Of a DNA stretch of 41,936 nt, positions 16,697 through 25,153 are shown in pieces; position 1 is the stretch's first letter, and each line of letters begins with the position of its first letter. The stretch comes from Chlorobium sp. (GTDB lineage Bacteria; Bacteroidota; Chlorobiia; Chlorobiales; Chlorobiaceae). The notes below the pieces were generated by a model. That model saw nothing but the letters and a program-made list of their open reading frames with translations, did no database searches and was not told the origin of the DNA. The stretch lies in NCBI RefSeq assembly GCF_021740465.1, contig NZ_JAIOZR010000017.1, forward strand, positions 1 through 41,936, in the 5' to 3' direction. The translations under genes and the position numbers were made by a program.

Positions 16697-18154
16697 ATGG
16701 ACAAAAAAATCAGAAAGGTTCTTGTAGCCAATCGCAGCGTACCGGCGGTACGGATCATTCAGACCTGCAAAGACAGAAAAATCCCGACGACGGCGGTCTA
16801 CAGTACTCCGGACCGGCTTGCGGCACATGTTTTCATGGCTAATGACGCGATTCATATCGGCGAGGCTCCGCCGGTCGAATCGTACCTGAACATGGAAAAG
16901 ATTATCGCCGCAGCCCTCAAGACCGGGGCGAACGGTGTGCATCCGGGATGGGGATTCCTCTCCGAAAACGCGAAGTTCGCCCGAATGGTGCAGGATTCGG
17001 GCCTGATCTGGATCGGGCCGAGCCCTGATGTGATCCACATGATGGGCGACAAGATCGAGTCGAAAAAAATTGCCAAAGAAGCCAGCGTCCCCACCATCCC
17101 GGGCATCAATTCCCCGAAAACCACCGATGAGATCCGCAGGTGGATGCAGGAGGAGGATGTCGCCTTTCCGATCATCATCAAAGCCTCTTCGGGAGGCGGC
17201 GGCAAGGGTATGGTGAGGGTCGGCAACGACACGGAACTCGATACCGCGCTGGCGCAGGCCAAATCCGAGGCGAAAAAATCGTTTGGCAACGACGAAATAC
17301 TCGTTGAAAAGTTTATCGAAAAAGGCAAGCACATCGAGGTGCAGATCATTGCCGACCAGCACGGCAACGTGATCCATCTTTACGATCGCGAGTGCACGCT
17401 GCAGCGCCGCAACCAGAAGGTGATCGAAGAGGCCCCCTCTCCCAGCCTCGACGAAGAGACCCGTAACTCGATCTGCGAAACCGCCGTCCGGCTCATGCGC
17501 ACGATCGGCTACTCCTCTGCAGGCACGGTCGAGTTTCTGCTCGATGCCGCAACCGGCAAGTTCTACTTCCTCGAAGTGAACACCCGTCTTCAGGTGGAGC
17601 ACGGCATTACCGAGCTGGTGACCGGCGTGGATATCGTCAGCCTGATGCTCGACATAGCCCAGGGCACCCCCCTCGGCTTCCGGCAGGAGGACATCCGCCC
17701 GAACCGCTGGGCACTGGAAGTCCGCCTCAATGCCGAAGACCCGGCAACCTTCAATCCCTCGTTCGGCAACATCAGCCGCCTGCATCTGAACATGCATCCC
17801 GGCGTCAGGGTGTCGCAGGGAGTCTATGAAGGTTCCGAAATTCCACCCTACTACGACTCGCTGATCATGCTTCTGATGACAACCGGCCCCGACAGGGAAA
17901 CCGCCATCATGAAGATGGACAGCATTCTCTGCCGGAACCTCAGGGTCGAAGGGGTCAAAACCCTCGCCCCTCTGCTTTTGAGCCTTATCCGGCACCGCGA
18001 TTTCCTCAGGGGCGATTTCTCGACACGCTTTATCGAAGAGCATATGGACGAACTCGTCTCCATGTTCCCCGAAAGCGACAGTGAGGAGGATGCGCTGAAA
18101 ATCGCCAGATATGTAGCTGAAATTTCCGCTCTTGGAACACCGAACTGGATTTAA
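16697..18154 (+). CDS. Biotin carboxylase subunit of a two-subunit biotin-dependent carboxylase
   Basis: A 485-residue ATP-grasp biotin carboxylase. It uses ATP and bicarbonate to carboxylate the biotin carried by the next gene's product. Visible motifs: H-P-G-W-G-F-L-S-E-N (82-91), glycine-rich ATP loop S-S-G-G-G-G-K-G-M-V (164-173), R-E-C-T-L-Q-R-R-N-Q-K-V-I-E-E-A (231-246), and active-site E-V-N-T-R-L-Q-V-E-H (293-302). All catalytic residues appear intact. The N-terminal nucleotide-fold motif is A-N-R-S-V-P-A-V-R-I instead of the usual N-R-G-E-I-A-x-R-I. The start ATG 16697 matches the family N-terminus. Only five bases separate it from the carboxyltransferase gene, so they form one operon and one enzyme. 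Confidence 0.9.
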   Translation: MDKKIRKVLVANRSVPAVRIIQTCKDRKIPTTAVYSTPDRLAAHVFMANDAIHIGEAPPVESYLNMEKIIAAALKTGANGVHPGWGFLSENAKFARMVQDSGLIWIGPSPDVIHMMGDKIESKKIAKEASVPTIPGINSPKTTDEIRRWMQEEDVAFPIIIKASSGGGGKGMVRVGNDTELDTALAQAKSEAKKSFGNDEILVEKFIEKGKHIEVQIIADQHGNVIHLYDRECTLQRRNQKVIEEAPSPSLDEETRNSICETAVRLMRTIGYSSAGTVEFLLDAATGKFYFLEVNTRLQVEHGITELVTGVDIVSLMLDIAQGTPLGFRQEDIRPNRWALEVRLNAEDPATFNPSFGNISRLHLNMHPGVRVSQGVYEGSEIPPYYDSLIMLLMTTGPDRETAIMKMDSILCRNLRVEGVKTLAPLLLSLIRHRDFLRGDFSTRFIEEHMDELVSMFPESDSEEDALKIARYVAEISALGTPNWI

Positions 18155-18159
18155 CCAAC

Positions 18160-20190
18160 ATGACAAACCCTGTCTTCGTAAAACCGGGGATGAGCCCCAA
18201 AGAGATCGTTCAAAACGTTCGTAATCTGGATGCGATTGCCCTGACCTCGACCGGAATGAGAGACGCCGGACAGTCGGATTATAAAAACCGGCTGAGGATA
18301 CGCGACCTTGCCACCCTCTCCAGCGAATACAACGAGATGGGGCTCTTCAGTTCCGAGTGCCATGGCGGAGCGCGCTGGCATGTCGGAATCATGAACCGCC
18401 GCGAAAACCCCTTCGAAGAGATTGCCCTTCTCCGTGAGAGGATGCCGAACGTGCTGCTGCAGACGCTCGTGCGCGAAACAAACCTCTGGGGATATCGCCC
18501 TTATCCGAAAAACATCATCGAGCATGTTATCTCGAGGGTCGATATCGATGTATGGCGCTGTTTCTCCTTCCTCAACGACGTGCGCAACATGCGCACTGTC
18601 GCCGAAGTCGTCATGAAGCGCGGCCGCCTTTTCCAGCCCGCCATCGCATTTACCCAGGCCGACTGGACAACGAACGACTATTTCCTGAAACTCGTCAGGG
18701 CGATCGTCGATCTTTGCGGCGGCACGGACGAAATCATTCTCTGCGTCAAGGACATGGCGGGAGTCGGCAGCCCGCGACGCATCCATTCGCTCTTTGATGC
18801 CATAAAGCAGGAGTTTCCCGATCTGGTTCTGCAATATCACCGACATGCCACTGACGGCCTTGCCCTGCCGGCCCTCCTTGCCGCCGCAAAGGCCGGCGCA
18901 GGCATCCTCGATGTCGAAGAGGACTCGCTCACCCGTTTCTACGGTCAGGCGCCGCTCATGAGCGTGTCTTCGTTCCTCGAGGAATCGGGCATAAAGGTCC
19001 ATCTCAACACCAGGGCGGCCGATGGTGCGGTTCAGAAAGTGCGCGAATGGATCCGTCACTACGAATGGGCGGAGTCGCCCTTCAAAGGCTTCGATCACGG
19101 CGTCCTAATGCACCGGATGCCCGGCGGCGCCTTTCCAAGCTCTTTCGAGCAGGCGCAGAAAGGGGGCTTCCTGCACCTGATGCCCGCGATTCTCAAAATG
19201 ATGTCGCTCTACAACCAGATCGTGAAATATTTCGACGTCACGCCGGGCTCACAGGTCACGTGGGTAACCTGCAGCGGCATCGTCAACCACTACGACAAGG
19301 AGAGGGGCTTGGCAGGCGTCAATCATGTGATCGATCTTCTGACCCGGTTTGTCGAGGAGAAAAAGCAGGATTTCGACACCATGCCGCCCGAAGACCAGGA
19401 CGAACTGCTCCATCTTTTCAGGGGCGCTCCCGGGGATTTCAGGAACCTCATCATCGGCAACTACGGAAAACTGCCTATGGGATGGCCTGCTGACTGGGTC
19501 TATACAAGCTGTTTCGGAGAGGAAGGCCGGGAGAAAATCGCTCAGCGCCACGAAGAGTCTCCACTTGACGCCCTTCCGGACGAGGATCTGGATCGCCTGC
19601 ACCATGAGCTCTCGGAACAACTCGACCGGGTACCGGACGAAGAGGAGTTCATTCTCTTTCTCATGCACCCGAAAGACGCCATCGACCTTATCCGGTTCCG
19701 TGAAAAATACGGCGACGCCCCGCTCGTTCTGCCGACCGATGTCTGGAGATCCGGTTTGCAGAAAGCGGGCGACAAGGTCGAGTTCGAATACCGCGGGGTT
19801 CCCTACTCCATCGAGCGCGTCTCGATCGGCGCAGAGCATGACGGTGTCATTCACGCCGTCATGAAGGTGAACAACCAGATCCGGGTATTCAAGATCGAAA
19901 CGCCCCGCGCAAGGAAAACCGAAATCCGGATGGCCAAAGGCATAACCGATATCGGCGCCCCGATCAACGGAACCGTCTGGCGTATCGGAAACCCTGAACG
20001 CGGTTCGGTCAGGGCCGGCGACATTGTCCACAAGGGAGAAGAGATCGCAAATCTCGAAGCCATGAAAATGGAAAACGCGATCTTCGCACCCTATGACGCG
20101 CAGATCACCGAAATCACGGTACGGCTCAACCAGATGGTAAAACAGGAACAGCTGCTTTTCGTTCTGGAAGAGGTGAAGGAAAATGACTGA
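18160..20190 (+). CDS. Carboxyltransferase/biotin-carrier subunit, pyruvate carboxylase B-like but divergent
   Basis: A 676-residue protein. The N-terminal TIM barrel resembles pyruvate carboxylase subunit B or oxaloacetate decarboxylase alpha: R-D-A-G-Q (34-38; metal-ligand Asp35), V-K-D-M-A-G (Lys197, the normally carbamylated lysine) and H-R-H (227-229; metal ligands). A C-terminal biotinyl domain ends in E-A-M-K-M-E-N with biotin at Lys636. Where the family normally has S-G-x-T-S-Q with its catalytic threonine, this protein reads S-L-T-R-F-Y-G-Q-A-P (256-265). Likewise F-R-I-F-D-A-L-N-D is W-R-C-F-S-F-L-N-D. It may carboxylate pyruvate, but an altered acceptor or mechanism is possible. 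Intact partner and biotin site argue against a dead enzyme. Confidence 0.85.
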   Translation: MTNPVFVKPGMSPKEIVQNVRNLDAIALTSTGMRDAGQSDYKNRLRIRDLATLSSEYNEMGLFSSECHGGARWHVGIMNRRENPFEEIALLRERMPNVLLQTLVRETNLWGYRPYPKNIIEHVISRVDIDVWRCFSFLNDVRNMRTVAEVVMKRGRLFQPAIAFTQADWTTNDYFLKLVRAIVDLCGGTDEIILCVKDMAGVGSPRRIHSLFDAIKQEFPDLVLQYHRHATDGLALPALLAAAKAGAGILDVEEDSLTRFYGQAPLMSVSSFLEESGIKVHLNTRAADGAVQKVREWIRHYEWAESPFKGFDHGVLMHRMPGGAFPSSFEQAQKGGFLHLMPAILKMMSLYNQIVKYFDVTPGSQVTWVTCSGIVNHYDKERGLAGVNHVIDLLTRFVEEKKQDFDTMPPEDQDELLHLFRGAPGDFRNLIIGNYGKLPMGWPADWVYTSCFGEEGREKIAQRHEESPLDALPDEDLDRLHHELSEQLDRVPDEEEFILFLMHPKDAIDLIRFREKYGDAPLVLPTDVWRSGLQKAGDKVEFEYRGVPYSIERVSIGAEHDGVIHAVMKVNNQIRVFKIETPRARKTEIRMAKGITDIGAPINGTVWRIGNPERGSVRAGDIVHKGEEIANLEAMKMENAIFAPYDAQITEITVRLNQMVKQEQLLFVLEEVKEND

Positions 20191-20263
20191 CTGATAAACG
20201 AGGGGGCGATGGCAAGTCGTCCCTTCCTGTATCGGCAAAACACCATCTCCTGTCAAGGAATCA

Positions 20264-20686
20264 ATGGTTATGCATAAGAATTCTGAAGAAAACATAGAGG
20301 CCGTTACAAAAATGACACTGCTCTTCCTCGCGGAAGCGATCGGGCTGTGTCCGGCCGGACTTGAAGGGAGCACGAACAGGGATGTGGTTTTTGCCGTGCT
20401 CGGATTCCAGTACGGCGCCGTACAGAGTGCAGCATACATTGCCGGTCTCGGGAAGGATGCGTCCGCCGGGATAGCCAAAGAGGTAATGGGCAGGATCAAC
20501 GGCATGGACGAGAAGAGTGTGTCGAAATTCCTCGCCCTGATGCCGACGCTTGCCGAAAAGGAGTATCCCCCGATCGCTATGGGCGGCAAAGCCATTATCG
20601 ATTTTTACAACTCCGCCACCGACGGGGAGAAGCTGACAAAGGCCTGTTCGCTGCGGGAACTCCTGCGTCAGATCGACGAAGCGTAA
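20264..20686 (+). CDS. Uncharacterised helical protein (140 aa)
   Basis: A 140-residue mostly helical soluble protein with no signal peptide. Notable segments are M-T-L-L-F-L-A-E-A-I-G-L-C-P near the N-terminus, a small-residue-rich middle (Y-G-A-V-Q-S-A-A-Y-I-A-G-L) and a C-terminal helix (L-R-E-L-L-R-Q-I-D). AAGGA lies four bases before the ATG at 20264; a second ATG at 20270 follows. It sits between the carboxylase and the NmrA-like gene, all on the plus strand with short gaps of 73 and 49 bases, so it may be co-transcribed. I recognise no family. Confidence 0.7.
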   Translation: MVMHKNSEENIEAVTKMTLLFLAEAIGLCPAGLEGSTNRDVVFAVLGFQYGAVQSAAYIAGLGKDASAGIAKEVMGRINGMDEKSVSKFLALMPTLAEKEYPPIAMGGKAIIDFYNSATDGEKLTKACSLRELLRQIDEA

Positions 20687-20735
20687 ACCCTGCCCGGCAG
20701 CAAGGAAACGCTCGACCAATACAGAAAACGTGACC

Positions 20736-21623
20736 ATGGCAAAACAGAAGGTACTCGTTGCAGGAGCTTCAGGCTATCTCGGCAGGCATGTCGTAAGGGA
20801 ATTCGCTGCGCGCGGCTACAGCGTTCGGTCTCTCGTGAGAAGCCAGGAGAAACTCGCTTGCGAAGGGCCGAACCTCGAACCCCCGATTGCGGAGTTCGTC
20901 GAAGATATCTTCATCGGCGACGCAGTCGACAGGGCATCCCTGAAAGAGGCCTGCAAGGGAATGGATATCGTATTCTCCTGCATGGGCCTCACCAAACCCC
21001 TGCACAACATCACGAGCCAGCAGGTCGACCACCTCGGGAACAAAGCCCTCCTGGAGGACGCCATCTCCCACAGTGTCAGAAAGTTTATCTACATCTCGGT
21101 CTTCAACTCCTACAGGATGATGGATTCGGATATGGTGAAAGCACATGAACTGTTCGTACAGGACCTTCGGGATTCCGGCATGCCGTACACCATCATCCGC
21201 CCTACCGCTTACTTCAACGACATGGGCATGTTTTTCTCCTTCGCCCGTAAAGGACACGTCTTTCTTTTCGGCGACGGCAAGAATCGCTTCAACCCGATCC
21301 ACGGAGCAGACCTGGCCCGGGTCTGTGTCGATGCTGCCGAAAACAAGACGAACAGTGAGATCGCCATCGGCGGGCCGGACATCTTTACCTACGACGAAAC
21401 CAACATCATGGCGTTCGAGGCCCTCGGCATGGAACCGAAGATCACACACGTGCCCATGTGGGTCGGCGACATCGCCCTTTTCGTTATAGGCATCGTCAAC
21501 AAACCACTGAAAAGCATCATGTCCTTTGCGCTGTCCGTCAGCCGAATGGACAACGTCGCCCCGGCAACCGGTACGAAACATCTCAAGGATTTCTTCCGCG
21601 AACTCGCGGCCAAAAGCGGTTAG
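20736..21623 (+). CDS. NmrA-like atypical short-chain dehydrogenase (NAD(P)-binding)
   Basis: A 295-residue protein. An N-terminal Rossmann fold is marked by V-L-V-A-G-A-S-G-Y-L-G-R-H-V (6-19) and V-R-S-L-V-R (about 30), characteristic of atypical SDR/NmrA proteins. I-V-F-S-C-M-G-L-T and F-I-Y-I-S-V-F-N-S-Y provide the nucleotide-site strands; the canonical Y-x-x-x-K is absent or displaced, as is common in this subfamily. The later I-I-R-P-T-A-Y-F-N-D-M segment matches SDR substrate-loop architecture. A green sulfur bacterium uses related proteins in pigment and quinone chemistry, but no substrate can be assigned here. The ATG at 20736 is preferred over a GTG six bases upstream. Confidence 0.85.
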   Translation: MAKQKVLVAGASGYLGRHVVREFAARGYSVRSLVRSQEKLACEGPNLEPPIAEFVEDIFIGDAVDRASLKEACKGMDIVFSCMGLTKPLHNITSQQVDHLGNKALLEDAISHSVRKFIYISVFNSYRMMDSDMVKAHELFVQDLRDSGMPYTIIRPTAYFNDMGMFFSFARKGHVFLFGDGKNRFNPIHGADLARVCVDAAENKTNSEIAIGGPDIFTYDETNIMAFEALGMEPKITHVPMWVGDIALFVIGIVNKPLKSIMSFALSVSRMDNVAPATGTKHLKDFFRELAAKSG

Positions 21624-21745
21624 TGGCGTATGCGATCAAAATCCGCAAAGAGGAAAGGAACGCGAGCTGAACCGGCCCGCTTCAGAGAAACGCAGCCTGG
21701 ACGTCTGCATCCTTTATTTCAATCAACCGGTTCTTCCGGAACAGC

Positions 21746-22540
21746 ATGGCAGAAATCTTTTATTCCATACCCGACCTGCGAATACTCTCCTACGGCGCCA
21801 CCATGGCCGGCGGAGTGCTGCTCTGGATCCTCGAAGGCCTCTTCCCTTTTTTCTCCGGGCAGAAGCGCCGCGGCCTCCATGCAAGGCTCAACCTTTCGAT
21901 GGCAGGACTCAACCTGCTGATCCTGCTCCCTTCGGGCATACTCATGGCCTTCATACTCGACTGGTCGAGAAACCTCTGGCCGGGAATCGGGATGCTGGCC
22001 CTTCACCCCGCCGCCGAAGCCATCTTGATCATCCTCATCATCGACCTGTGGATGTACGTCTGGCATCGGCTCAACCATGAAGCGGCATTTCTCTGGAGAT
22101 TCCACTCCGTACACCACAGCGACGCCACGCTCGACGTCACCACCAGCTGGCGGTTCCATTACATGGAGATCCTGATCTCGGAACTGCTGCGTCTGAGCCT
22201 CTTCATGCTGATGGGTGCCGGTATCGAACACCTGCTGCTCTACTCGCTCCTCATGACGCCGGTCATCGAATTCCACCACAGCAACCTTTCCATTCCGCCC
22301 GCCCTGGATCGTCTGGCCCGGCTCGTCATCCCCACCCCCATGATGCACCGCCTGCACCACTCGAGAGAGAGGAGTGAACACGACTCCAACTATGGCAGCA
22401 TGCTCTCCCTTTGGGATCGCCTTTTCGGCAGCTTCCTGATGAAAGAGAGTCTCGACGGCCTCCGTCTCGGTCTCGACCATGAAAGCGACGCAGGCAAGCA
22501 GCGGCTCCTGGCCCTGCTCCGGAGACCGTTCAGCCCATAG
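21746..22540 (+). CDS. Fatty acid hydroxylase/sterol desaturase superfamily membrane protein
   Basis: A 264-residue protein with about four transmembrane helices and the complete histidine motifs of the superfamily: W-H-R-L-N-H (about 105), H-S-V-H-H-S (about 119), an F-H-H-S segment (about 176) and H-R-L-H-H-S (about 197). These bind a di-iron centre that normally uses O2 to hydroxylate or desaturate lipids. D-L-W-M-Y-V-W-H-R-x-N-H is nearly invariant in bacterial members. In an organism inferred to be a strict anaerobe an O2-using enzyme is noteworthy (see findings). The product is probably a modified membrane lipid or carotenoid-like substrate. It is convergent with the rhodanese gene, five bases away. 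Confidence 0.9.
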   Translation: MAEIFYSIPDLRILSYGATMAGGVLLWILEGLFPFFSGQKRRGLHARLNLSMAGLNLLILLPSGILMAFILDWSRNLWPGIGMLALHPAAEAILIILIIDLWMYVWHRLNHEAAFLWRFHSVHHSDATLDVTTSWRFHYMEILISELLRLSLFMLMGAGIEHLLLYSLLMTPVIEFHHSNLSIPPALDRLARLVIPTPMMHRLHHSRERSEHDSNYGSMLSLWDRLFGSFLMKESLDGLRLGLDHESDAGKQRLLALLRRPFSP

Positions 22541-22545
22541 CCAGG

Positions 22546-23010
22546 CTACCGGCGCCTCTCGACCATCACGCCCCAGACCGGATCATACCCGTGAATATCG
22601 TCCGTCGGACCTGACGCATCCACAACCGGCCTCCCCTCGTTATACCAGCGAAAGATACCGCCGCGCAGGTTTCTGCAGCTCCTGGCCCCCGCTTTCCGGC
22701 ACACGCCCTCCACCCGTTCGAGCAGTTCAGAGCTGCGCTGGCCGACCGAACAGTAAAAGACCGTGTCACGCCCCGCCACGAGTGAGGAGTAGCGAGCCTC
22801 GAACTCATCCGGGCCGGTCTGGGGATCGAGACGCACTGCAGTCGCAATCCGGCTCTTCTCAAACTCGCTGGCGGAGCGAACGTCGAACAGCAATGGAGGT
22901 TCAAGCCCTGCAAGCAGCGCGGCCAGGTCGGCGGTCGCCAGGGTTTCCACCCGGTGCGTACGCTCGATCACCACGATTGCGCCCTCGAGCAGCCAGTCAG
23001 GACCGAACAT
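22546..23010 (-). CDS. Rhodanese-domain protein
   Basis: A 154-residue single-domain rhodanese. D-V-R-S-A-S-E-F-E (about 42) opens the fold. The active-site loop is Y-C-S-V-G-Q-R-S, with the catalytic cysteine positioned to carry a persulfide. L-R-G-G-I-F-R-W-Y-N-E-G-R-P-V matches the family C-terminus. Rhodaneses transfer sulfane sulfur, which suits a sulfur-oxidising organism. The ATG at 23010 shares one base with the stop codon of the upstream vWA gene (TGATG), so translation is probably coupled. No signal peptide is seen; it should be cytoplasmic. Confidence 0.9.
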   Translation of the reverse strand: MFGPDWLLEGAIVVIERTHRVETLATADLAALLAGLEPPLLFDVRSASEFEKSRIATAVRLDPQTGPDEFEARYSSLVAGRDTVFYCSVGQRSSELLERVEGVCRKAGARSCRNLRGGIFRWYNEGRPVVDASGPTDDIHGYDPVWGVMVERRR

Positions 23011-24239
23011 CACCTGAATCCGAAGTTTTTCGACGCAGCCTGGGTATGCAGGTCTTTGAGGATAACCGCTCCGAGGCTCTCGCTTCCCGCCGTTTCCTTC
23101 TCCTTCTGTTGCACCCAGGTGTCGCGCTTGCTGCCGAGCTCCGCGATCTGCTGTTTCAATGTGTCCCGTTCCAGTTTTTTCTTCTGCACATAGCTTTCGA
23201 TCTCCTTGCGGTACTTGCCCTTCAGCTCGTCGGGGAGGTTCTCCCTTTCGAGCTTATCGAGCGTCACGGCTTTCCTGTCGAGGGCATCCACGAGATCCCA
23301 CTGGGAAGCCTCGTACAGTTTCGAACCTTTCGATGCTGCCCTTTCTGCGGCAACTGGCGCTGATAGAGCCGCCGCATTCATATCCTGCTTCGCCTGTCGT
23401 TCCTGACGCGCTTTACCCTCCCTGCCGTAAGGCACATAGGTTTTGTTGATCCGGCTGTTGAGCATCATGAGATCCTGGTCGTAGGGGGTGACGATCCCCT
23501 GCGTGACCATGTCGCTGTCGATGGAGAAATAGCTTCCGCGACCGATCTCGGCCCCTCTTTTCCAGAAGGAGTCGATCCCCGTCCGATAATCCCCGCAGTA
23601 GATGGTATTGACCGTGACATCCCGCTCCGCAGCCCATCGGCAGGCGGCTTCGTAGCTTACCTCCCCCTGATTGAACGGCTCGTTGCCGGCTATGTAGATC
23701 AGTTTCAGGCCTTCACGGGAGCTGTTCCAGCGCAGCCGGTTCAGGCTGCTGCCGATGACGTGCCCGCAATACTCCGAACCCCCGTTGGTCGTGAGCGAAA
23801 ACAATGCTTCGGAGAGCAGATCGAGGTCCTCGGTGAAGGGCGTTACCTGACGGATGTATCCGGATGCGGGTGAAAGCGAGTTGTTGCCGTACTCGTACAG
23901 TGCCACCTGCAGCCGGATCTGATCGCCCCTCTTGTGCATGCGTGACATTTCGTTGACGATGCGCCAGAGCTGGCTTTTTGCCTGGTTGATCAGCCCGTCC
24001 ATGCTGTTACTCGTATCGAGCAGGAGCGCCAGCTGCACCAGCTTGTAGTCCGACGGGCACCGGCCATCGACCGGCCTCAGGTTGTCGTACTGAAGCGAGT
24101 ACTTCTCCATGGTCTTTCCGGGCGAGACCTCCCGTATCGCGCCCGCCCTGGGAGATCCGGCGGCGGGCCTGGCTTCGAGAATCGTGCTTCCGGGCAGGAT
24201 GCTGACGGCGACCAGGAACGGCAACAAACGGTTCTTCAT
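23010..24239 (-). CDS. Exported von Willebrand factor A domain protein with C-terminal coiled coil
   Basis: A 409-residue protein. The ATG at 24239 gives a signal peptide (M-K-N-R-L-L-P-F-L-V-A-V); open sequence continues upstream but lacks this feature. The vWA domain (about 66-240) begins L-A-L-L-L-D-T-S-N-S-M-D with a MIDAS D-x-S-x-S (Asp75, Ser77, Ser79) for metal-dependent ligand binding, followed by S-L-T-T-N-G-G-S-E-Y-C-G. From about 300 the protein is a charged helical region likely to form a coiled coil. It is co-transcribed with a rhodanese through a TGATG overlap. The function is unknown; vWA proteins often act in envelope assembly or adhesion. Confidence 0.85.
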   Translation of the reverse strand: MKNRLLPFLVAVSILPGSTILEARPAAGSPRAGAIREVSPGKTMEKYSLQYDNLRPVDGRCPSDYKLVQLALLLDTSNSMDGLINQAKSQLWRIVNEMSRMHKRGDQIRLQVALYEYGNNSLSPASGYIRQVTPFTEDLDLLSEALFSLTTNGGSEYCGHVIGSSLNRLRWNSSREGLKLIYIAGNEPFNQGEVSYEAACRWAAERDVTVNTIYCGDYRTGIDSFWKRGAEIGRGSYFSIDSDMVTQGIVTPYDQDLMMLNSRINKTYVPYGREGKARQERQAKQDMNAAALSAPVAAERAASKGSKLYEASQWDLVDALDRKAVTLDKLERENLPDELKGKYRKEIESYVQKKKLERDTLKQQIAELGSKRDTWVQQKEKETAGSESLGAVILKDLHTQAASKNFGFR

Positions 24240-24432
24240 GAGCTTTCTTATGAAATGAGGTTGACGAAATTCCGATGATTGTTTGACGCCGACAGCTGCA
24301 CGCTCTTGTGCTCCGGAAGCACGATTCTCGCCCACCCGCCCCGATTCTCCGAGGCTCCGCAGGAGACGAATGAGGGTGGAGGGCCGGTTCTCTACCGATA
24401 TTACACCCCTATGGGGTTTCACGGGTGTGCCA

Positions 24433-25089
24433 TTAACCGCCTTCTGCCAGAGAGGCGAGATACCTGTGGGTATAGAGCTTGTCGATTTTCGAGAGCTCGC
24501 TCAGCTGGTCGAAGCTAATCTCCGGTATCCCGTATTGCCGGCGAATCCGCTCTATCATCGACATCCACAAATGCGCAGTCATCTCGGCATCCGCCAGCGC
24601 GCGGTGAAACCTTCCGGTCTCCGGAATGCCCACATGCGACACCAGCGTCTGAAGCTTGTGGTTCGGAGCATCCTGATAGATCCTTCTCGACACCAAAAGA
24701 GAACAGCAACAGGCACCATCATATACCCGTTTAGCCCGTTTCAGCTCGAAATCCAGAAAACGGCGGTCGAACGACGCATTGTGCGCCACGATATTCCGGC
24801 CAGCTATAAACTCCGAAAACTCGGCCATCACCTCTTCACAGCAGGGCTGGCCTCCGAGCATCGCATTGGTTATGCCGGTATAACTCTCGATAAACCGACT
24901 GATCCGGAAACCGGGATTCATCAGTTTCTGAAAACGCTCGACAATCTCCCCGTTCTCCAGAAGCACCGCCCCGATCTCGATAGCCCGGTCGCCATACTGC
25001 GGCGACAAGCCCGTCGTCTCGAAATCAAGCACCACAACACTGTCCGGCAAAGTCCGCTGCATCGCATGACCTATTAAGATTATACCCAT
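24433..25089 (-). CDS. 3'-5' exonuclease, DnaQ/DEDDh family
   Basis: A 218-residue exonuclease. Motif I is [10 protein letters not shown] (Asp21, Glu23), motif II is V-A-H-N-A-S-F-D, and motif III is [10 protein letters not shown], identifying the DEDDh subclass with a catalytic histidine. It resembles the polymerase III epsilon subunit or the exonuclease module of PolC-type proteins, but no polymerase-binding C-terminus is obvious, so a stand-alone repair or RNA-trimming role is as likely. The ATG at 25089 has an AGAGGT site; an internal ATG at 25062 is also reasonable. The downstream gap to the vWA gene is 193 bases. Confidence 0.88.
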   Translation of the reverse strand: MGIILIGHAMQRTLPDSVVVLDFETTGLSPQYGDRAIEIGAVLLENGEIVERFQKLMNPGFRISRFIESYTGITNAMLGGQPCCEEVMAEFSEFIAGRNIVAHNASFDRRFLDFELKRAKRVYDGACCCSLLVSRRIYQDAPNHKLQTLVSHVGIPETGRFHRALADAEMTAHLWMSMIERIRRQYGIPEISFDQLSELSKIDKLYTHRYLASLAEGG

Positions 25090-25153
25090 CCCGAACCTCT
25101 ACCCCCTGCGGCAACGCGCTACAATCTCCGAAGGCATGCCGTTGCCCGTCAGT

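Noticed and set aside
16517-18166. 549-codon minus-strand open frame opposite the biotin carboxylase gene
   Set aside because: The plus strand has intact catalytic motifs; the minus frame has no motif, ribosome site or sensible composition.
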